A program made the position numbers and the translations under genes. 64,000 nucleotides of DNA from Sphingobacteriales bacterium (GTDB lineage Bacteria; Bacteroidota; Bacteroidia; Chitinophagales; Chitinophagaceae), in assembly GCA_016219985.1 (NCBI GenBank), contig JACRJO010000032.1, positions 372,001 through 436,000 on the forward strand, written 5' to 3'. The first letter of the stretch is position 1, and every line of letters begins with the position of its first letter. Under the pieces are notes generated by a model. That model was not told the origin of the DNA and did not search any database. It was given only the letters and a program-made list of their open reading frames with translations. Below are positions 59,618-64,000 of the stretch, piece by piece.

Positions 59618-59720
59618 GGAACTGCAGACTGTCCACTGAGAACTGTGAACTGTAAATTTTGAACTTAGAACCCTTATAGTTCTGTTACCGTTGACTGTGG
59701 ACGGTGGTCTGTGGACTATC
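59618..59720. repeat. Heptad repeats between pssA and the aminopeptidase gene
   Basis: AACTGNN-type heptads (GAACTGT twice) run in 59618-59660, and GTTGACT/GTGGACG/GTGGTCT/GTGGACT heptads run in 59690-59718, giving two imperfect arms. Between them is a short A+T-rich spacer. Confidence 0.65.
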
Positions 59721-59722
59721 AG

Positions 59723-61012
59723 CTATTTCTTCATCAACGCTTCAATCTCTTCTACGGTAATCGGAATCTTCTTCATCAGGTCCACACTGCCGTTCCGGGT
59801 CAGCCAGAAATTATTTTCGATCCGTACGCCCATTTGTTCTTCCTCTATATAAATACCCGGTTCAATGGTGAATACCATCCCGGCCTTTACCGGTTCGGTG
59901 CGGGTGCCCAGGTCATGCACATCTAACCCGAGGTGATGGGAAATCCCATGGTACAGGTATTTGCGGTAGGCCCTGTTCTCCGGGTCTTCATTTTTCACCT
60001 CCGATTTTCTCAGCAACCCGATCTTCAGGAACTGCTGGGTGGCTTCCTCCCCTACTTTCTCCGTATAATCAAGAATGCTGATCCCGGGTTTTAAAATACT
60101 TCTCGCATATAAATGCAGGTGCAGGCAGGCGTTGTACACCGTTTTCTGACGGCGGGTGAATTTCCCGTTCACCGGTACGGTACGGGTGAGATCGGCGCAA
60201 TAGCCCCCGTATTCCGCCCCAAAATCCATTAAGATCAGTTCACCATCTTTACACTCTTCACTGTTATTTACGTAATGCAGGGTCCGGGCCCGGTCACCAC
60301 TGGCAATGATACTGCCATAAGCAGGTCCCGTAGCCCTCTGTCCCAGGAAGGAATGGAAGATCTCGGCTTCGATCTCGTATTCCATTACCCCGGGTTTGAT
60401 AAATTTCAATAAGCGGCGGAAGGTGTTTTCTGTAATGTCCATGGCCTTCTGCATCACTTCCACTTCGAGGGCGGTCTTGATGGCCCTCAGTTCCTTCATT
60501 ATTTTAGCGGCACGCAGGTAATTGTGCAGGGGATAACGGCTCTTCATCTCATCAATAAAGCGGTAATCCCCCGAACGAAGCAGGTTGGCCTTACGATCAT
60601 TCTCATTGCTGTCGAGATAAATATGGTCGGCTAAATGGATCCAGGGCTGCAGCAATCCGTCGAGGCTGTCGAGCCATACGATGGTCTTTATCCCGCTGGC
60701 TGCCTGGGCTTCTTTCACCCTCAGGCGTTTGCCATCCCATTTCTCCTTGAGTTCGTTGGGACGCAGCAGCACCAGCACTTCGCGGTATTTGGGATCGGGG
60801 TTATCAGGAAACAGGATCACCATGCTGTCTTCCTGGGTGATCCCGCTGAGCCAAAACAGGTCGGTGTTTTGTTTAAAGGTATAAATAGCATCCCCGTTGC
60901 TCGGCACTTCGTCGTTGCTGACAAAAATGGCAATGGAATTTTTTTGCATCCGGCTGACAAACCGTTGCCGGTTCTGTACAAATAATTCAGGGTTTAATGG
61001 CAGGTATTTCAT
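59723..61012 (-). CDS. Aminopeptidase P family (Xaa-Pro aminopeptidase)
   Basis: The 429-residue protein keeps the pita-bread metal ligands: Asp in LMDFGAEYGGYCADLTRT (two Asp), His in GISHHLGLDVHD, Glu in TIEPGIY and Glu in RIENNFW. The N-terminal domain (about 1-170) fits aminopeptidase P type I. It removes the first residue from peptides with Pro in position two, using two Mn ions. It is cytosolic, with no signal peptide. Confidence 0.9.
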   Translation of the reverse strand: MKYLPLNPELFVQNRQRFVSRMQKNSIAIFVSNDEVPSNGDAIYTFKQNTDLFWLSGITQEDSMVILFPDNPDPKYREVLVLLRPNELKEKWDGKRLRVKEAQAASGIKTIVWLDSLDGLLQPWIHLADHIYLDSNENDRKANLLRSGDYRFIDEMKSRYPLHNYLRAAKIMKELRAIKTALEVEVMQKAMDITENTFRRLLKFIKPGVMEYEIEAEIFHSFLGQRATGPAYGSIIASGDRARTLHYVNNSEECKDGELILMDFGAEYGGYCADLTRTVPVNGKFTRRQKTVYNACLHLHLYARSILKPGISILDYTEKVGEEATQQFLKIGLLRKSEVKNEDPENRAYRKYLYHGISHHLGLDVHDLGTRTEPVKAGMVFTIEPGIYIEEEQMGVRIENNFWLTRNGSVDLMKKIPITVEEIEALMKK

Positions 61013-61248
61013 ATCAGTTGGTTAAGGAAATAACGAATCGTGGTCGAAAATCCGGCTAAAGATAGGATGCTATCCATTTATCCCTCTGACTTTCATCACA
61101 AAACAGGCTGGCTTTTCTAAAAATGGAGAAATTTCAAGGTCCGACTCGTCTTTTTTGACTTTATTAAATACAATCCCATGAAAATGAACAGAAACCAACC
61201 ATTTCCGAGAAATATTAACCCCTTTTCAATGTGTCGTACGAACACTTG

Positions 61249-61281
61249 TTTGTAAAATATTGGGTTTTGACATTACCTTTG
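61249..61281 (+). promoter_or_regulatory. Bacteroidota-type promoter of pckA
   Basis: TTTG at 61249-61252 and a perfect TAnnTTTG match (TACCTTTG) at 61274-61281 are 21 bp apart, the usual spacing. The predicted transcript starts about 7 bp downstream, giving a ~20-base leader before the pckA ATG at 61310. Confidence 0.8.
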
Positions 61282-61309
61282 CCGCTTTACCAAATGCGAT
61301 TGCCTCTTT

Positions 61310-62914
61310 ATGTCAATACCAACGATTGCCCTGCCTGTCAAACACCTCCTTAAAATTGGTCTCAAAAACACAGAAACGATTCGCTACCAGAGCAGTCCGG
61401 AAGAACTGGTCCGGGATACCCTGCGTATGGGCGAAGGCGTATTAAATGATACCGGCGCCCTGGTCATCCGGACCGGTGAATTTACGGGCCGTTCTCCCCG
61501 TGACAAGTTTACTGTAAAGGATGAACATACGGCGGACTCCGTTCACTGGAATGAATTCAATATTCCGATCGAACCCAAACATTTTGATACTATTTTCGAC
61601 AAGATCAGCGCCTATATTAACCAGCTCCCCGAGATCTGGGTCCGTGACTGCTATGCCTGCGCCGATCCCCGTTACCGGCTCAACGTGCGGGTGGTGAATG
61701 AAAAACCCTGGAATAATCTTTTCGCCTACAATATGTTTCTGCGGCCAACCGAAGAGGAGCTGGAAAATTTCCAGCCCGACTGGCACCTGATCGCTGCGCC
61801 AGGCCTGAAGCTTGATCCGGCTGAATGCGGCACCCGCCAGCACAATGCCACCGTGGTTTCCTTTAAACATAAAATGATCCTGATCGCAGGTTCCGGTTAT
61901 ACCGGCGAAACCAAGAAAGGGATCTTTACCATCCTCAATTACATTTTACCCCATGAACAAAATGTGCTGAGTATGCACTGCAGCGCCAACATGGGTGATA
62001 ACGGTGACACGGCCATTTTCTTTGGCCTGAGCGGTACTGGTAAAACCACTTTAAGCGCCGACCCCAACCGCAAACTGATCGGGGATGACGAACATGCCTG
62101 GACCCGGGATACTATTTTCAATTTTGAAGGAGGATGCTATGCAAAGACCATCAACCTCACAGAAGAAAAAGAACCGGAAATTTTCAATGCCATCCGCCCC
62201 GGCGCCCTGGTGGAGAATACCGGCTTCTTCGCCGGAACCAACCGGATCAATTTTGAGGATGGCTCCATTACCGAGAATACAAGGGTGTCTTATCCCCTGC
62301 ATTATATCAGCAATGCCCTGGAACCTTCTGTAGGAGGCCTGCCCAAAAATATTTTTTTCCTGACCTGCGATGCCTTCGGTGTATTACCACCGGTATCCAA
62401 ACTGACACCGGGCCAGGCCATGTACCAGTTCATCTCCGGCTATACCGCCAAGGTTGCAGGTACGGAAGCGGGCGTCACCGAACCCAAACCCACATTCAGC
62501 GCCTGCTTTGGCGCTCCCTTCCTTCCGTTGCATCCCGGGAAATATGCCGCGATGCTGGGGAAGAAAATGCAGGAGCATAAAGTAAATGTCTGGATGATCA
62601 ATACCGGCTGGACCGGCGGGCCCTATGGTACCGGCAGCCGGATGAAACTGAACTATACCCGGGCCATGATCACGGCGGCACTGAACGGAACACTGAATGA
62701 GGCGGAATTTGATGCCGATCCCGTTTTCGGCGTGGCCATTCCGCGGACCTGTCCCGGTGTACCTGCCGAATTGCTGAATCCCCGGAATACCTGGGCCGAT
62801 AAAAAAGCCTACGACGAAAAAGCAAAATACCTTGCGGGTTTGTTTGTAAAGAACTTTGCCAGCTACGCGGACGGGGTAACCGAAGAGATACTTGCCGCGG
62901 CCCCGAAAGCATAA
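61310..62914 (+). CDS. pckA: Phosphoenolpyruvate carboxykinase (ATP)
   Basis: The 534-residue protein has the PEPCK-specific P-loop GLSGTGKTTLSADP, then GDDEHAW (metal and oxaloacetate site), TGRSPRDKF near the N-terminus and NTGWTGGPYGTGSRM (substrate loop). It converts oxaloacetate plus ATP to PEP and CO2, the gluconeogenic entry step. Length is usual. Its promoter at 61249-61281 is the clearest in the window, and a terminator follows at 62944. Confidence 0.95.
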   Translation: MSIPTIALPVKHLLKIGLKNTETIRYQSSPEELVRDTLRMGEGVLNDTGALVIRTGEFTGRSPRDKFTVKDEHTADSVHWNEFNIPIEPKHFDTIFDKISAYINQLPEIWVRDCYACADPRYRLNVRVVNEKPWNNLFAYNMFLRPTEEELENFQPDWHLIAAPGLKLDPAECGTRQHNATVVSFKHKMILIAGSGYTGETKKGIFTILNYILPHEQNVLSMHCSANMGDNGDTAIFFGLSGTGKTTLSADPNRKLIGDDEHAWTRDTIFNFEGGCYAKTINLTEEKEPEIFNAIRPGALVENTGFFAGTNRINFEDGSITENTRVSYPLHYISNALEPSVGGLPKNIFFLTCDAFGVLPPVSKLTPGQAMYQFISGYTAKVAGTEAGVTEPKPTFSACFGAPFLPLHPGKYAAMLGKKMQEHKVNVWMINTGWTGGPYGTGSRMKLNYTRAMITAALNGTLNEAEFDADPVFGVAIPRTCPGVPAELLNPRNTWADKKAYDEKAKYLAGLFVKNFASYADGVTEEILAAAPKA

Positions 62915-62943
62915 TTATTTTACCGGACGGTTGTTTGAAATTT

Positions 62944-62978
62944 TCCCGGCCCGATGAGGCCGGGATTTTTCATTTTTT
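62944..62978 (+). terminator. Intrinsic terminator of pckA
   Basis: TCCCGGCC (62944-62951) pairs with GGCCGGGA (62958-62965) around CGATGA, followed by TTTTT, CA and a second T-run. It begins 30 bp past the stop codon. Confidence 0.9.
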
Positions 62979-63037
62979 AACGAAATAACCAACCGGCCGG
63001 CAAAATTTTTGCCTCCCTGCTCAGTTCAATACAAACG

Positions 63038-63574
63038 ATGAACCGGTTTTTACTCTGCCTCTTATTATTTACTCTTTCCGCCCGGCTGGGAGCCCAGGAT
63101 CCCGGGGAAGACCTGCTGGCCTGGAGCGCTTCCCGCAAACTCAGCTGGGGCGATTATAAAGCAGCTCCCAATCCCGCCAGCGATGCAGCGGCCACCACCA
63201 CCACCTACCTCAGTATCGACTACCATATTTCAGGAAACAATTTCAGTTATACGATCAAATCCTGGTTCTCCCGTACCCTGTCCTGGGGACGTCATAAAAA
63301 CAGTTATATCCTCAGTCATGAACAGGGCCATTTTGATATAGCAGAGATCTATGCCCGTGAGCTGAACCGGCGCATGAGCGAATACCGGTTCGACAGCAAC
63401 ACGTACCGGAAAGAACTGAAAAAGATCTATGAAGAAGTAACGGATGAAAAAGCCGGTCTGCAGGAGCAATATGACCGCGAGACGCAGCACAGCATCAATA
63501 AAGAGAAGCAGGCCGAATGGGAAAAAAAGATCCGCAGGATGCTGGAGGAACTGAAAGACTATGCGGATTACTGA
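63038..63574 (+). CDS. Secreted DUF922-like putative zinc peptidase
   Basis: The 178-residue protein has a signal peptide (to about residue 19, AQ), a DUF922-like core with LSWGDYKAAPNP and the metal motif HEQGHFDIAEIYAREL, which fits HExxH. The last ~70 residues are a charged helical tail. It could be a small metalloprotease of the periplasm or outer face. No partner is adjacent; the next gene is convergent, with a 7-bp overlap. Confidence 0.65.
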   Translation: MNRFLLCLLLFTLSARLGAQDPGEDLLAWSASRKLSWGDYKAAPNPASDAAATTTTYLSIDYHISGNNFSYTIKSWFSRTLSWGRHKNSYILSHEQGHFDIAEIYARELNRRMSEYRFDSNTYRKELKKIYEEVTDEKAGLQEQYDRETQHSINKEKQAEWEKKIRRMLEELKDYADY

Positions 63575-64000
63575 TCCTTGCGGTACAGGTCATTGCCCAG
63601 CCAGGCCTGGTAATGTGCCAGCAATTCCACGAATGTTTCCATATCTCTTTCCCGCACCAGCACCTGTGAACCCGGAACGGCGAGGTCAAAATTTTTGTAG
63701 CGGCGATAGATCTGCAGATCCCAGTGTCCCGGGTTAGCAGGCCGGTTCTCCATGGAGAAAACAGTCAGCCCGGGTGTTACATAGTGATATTTCTGAACCG
63801 ATGTGATACCCTTTTCATTGATCACCTGGTACATTTTTTCCAGCGCTTTTACCAGTTGCCCCAGGTCCTCCACATCCACCTGCGTGCTGTACGTGGGGAA
63901 ACGCAAATTGCCCAGTACAGTTCCGGTGGTAAAACATAGCACTCTTCGTTTTTCTCCCGTGTTCAGTTCAGAGGCGGTAAGCACCCCGATGTCGGTATTG
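63568..64000 (-). CDS. Hypothetical protein, C-terminal part (cut by window edge)
   Basis: The frame is open to the end of the window, with residues NTDIG before a possible GTG start at 63984, so the true start is probably outside. The visible ~140 residues include VLCFTTGTVLGNLRF and LAHYQAWLGNDLY and have no signal peptide or catalytic motif that I recognise. It ends within the last codons of the convergent DUF922-like gene. A function cannot be assigned. Confidence 0.6.
   Translation of the reverse strand, partial: NTDIGVLTASELNTGEKRRVLCFTTGTVLGNLRFPTYSTQVDVEDLGQLVKALEKMYQVINEKGITSVQKYHYVTPGLTVFSMENRPANPGHWDLQIYRRYKNFDLAVPGSQVLVRERDMETFVELLAHYQAWLGNDLYRKDQ

Noticed and set aside
1..64000. 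Insertion sequence transposase, phage genes or integrase
   Set aside because: None of the reading frames shows a transposase, integrase or capsid motif.

Overview
The window looks like chromosome of a Bacteroidota, most likely a Chitinophagaceae relative. Three large secreted proteins end in type IX secretion (T9SS) sorting domains. Starts lack Shine-Dalgarno sequences, and the clearest promoter (upstream of pckA) has the Bacteroidota form TTTG-N21-TAnnTTTG. The citrate synthase is of the eukaryote-like type I. Base composition is near 50% GC, apart from one A+T-rich lipoprotein gene near 45.6 kb. No IS transposase, phage gene, rRNA or CRISPR array was seen.

Layout. (1) 1-1.8 kb: end of surE, a small membrane protein and lpxB. 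(2) 1.8-9.6 kb: a segment bracketed by two perfect 105-bp copies of one repeat in opposite orientation. It holds a GT-C-like membrane glycosyltransferase, a translationally coupled four-gene operon resembling the mycobacterial polyprenyl-phosphoryl-D-arabinose pathway (UbiA/DPPR synthase, DprE1-like, DprE2-like, HAD phosphatase), and a T9SS cargo protein. (3) 9.8-15.6 kb: a 1922-residue T9SS protein with an esterase-like head, a beta-helix and a ten-unit PKD array. (4) 16.5-43.4 kb: a large exopolysaccharide locus with a sugar-phosphate initiating transferase, five glycosyltransferases, a Wzx-type flippase, a Wzy-type polymerase, a Wzc-like chain-length protein, a half-length TolC-like protein, two acyltransferases, two methyltransferases, a nucleotide-sugar epimerase, an AsnB-type amidotransferase, a stand-alone receiver and a second giant T9SS protein (2188 residues). 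(5) 43.7-49.1 kb: an EEP-family hydrolase, the A+T-rich lipoprotein flanked by degenerate repeats, a tRNA with anticodon GTC, an unusual short TonB-plug protein, a small Cys-rich lipoprotein and three copies of a 50-bp hairpin repeat. (6) 49.2-64 kb: housekeeping genes (citrate synthase, LptF/G permease, tgt, a GT2, rsmG, a LuxR-type response regulator, an M1 peptidase, rsmI, purS, pssA, an aminopeptidase P, pckA) and two less-known genes.

How the genes may work together. The locus at 16-43 kb reads as a Wzx/Wzy-type capsule or exopolysaccharide factory: initiation by the sugar transferase, assembly by the GTs, decoration by acyl-, methyl- and amido-transferases, flipping, polymerization and length control. 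The two giant T9SS proteins at 9.8-15.6 and 27.1-33.7 kb share the same N-terminal alpha/beta-hydrolase signature, so they may act on, or anchor, the surface polysaccharide. The arabinose-like cassette next to it would supply a lipid-linked pentose for surface glycosylation, with the divergent GT-C enzyme as candidate transferase. These functional links are inferred from gene order and motifs.

The observations most worth following up are the repeat-bracketed arabinose cassette, the tRNA that combines an Asp anticodon with Ala identity elements, the paired giant esterase-headed T9SS proteins, the 35-codon membrane gene inside the EPS operon, the short TonB-plug protein, the zinc-ligand-poor Tgt and the recurring heptad/octad intergenic hairpins.
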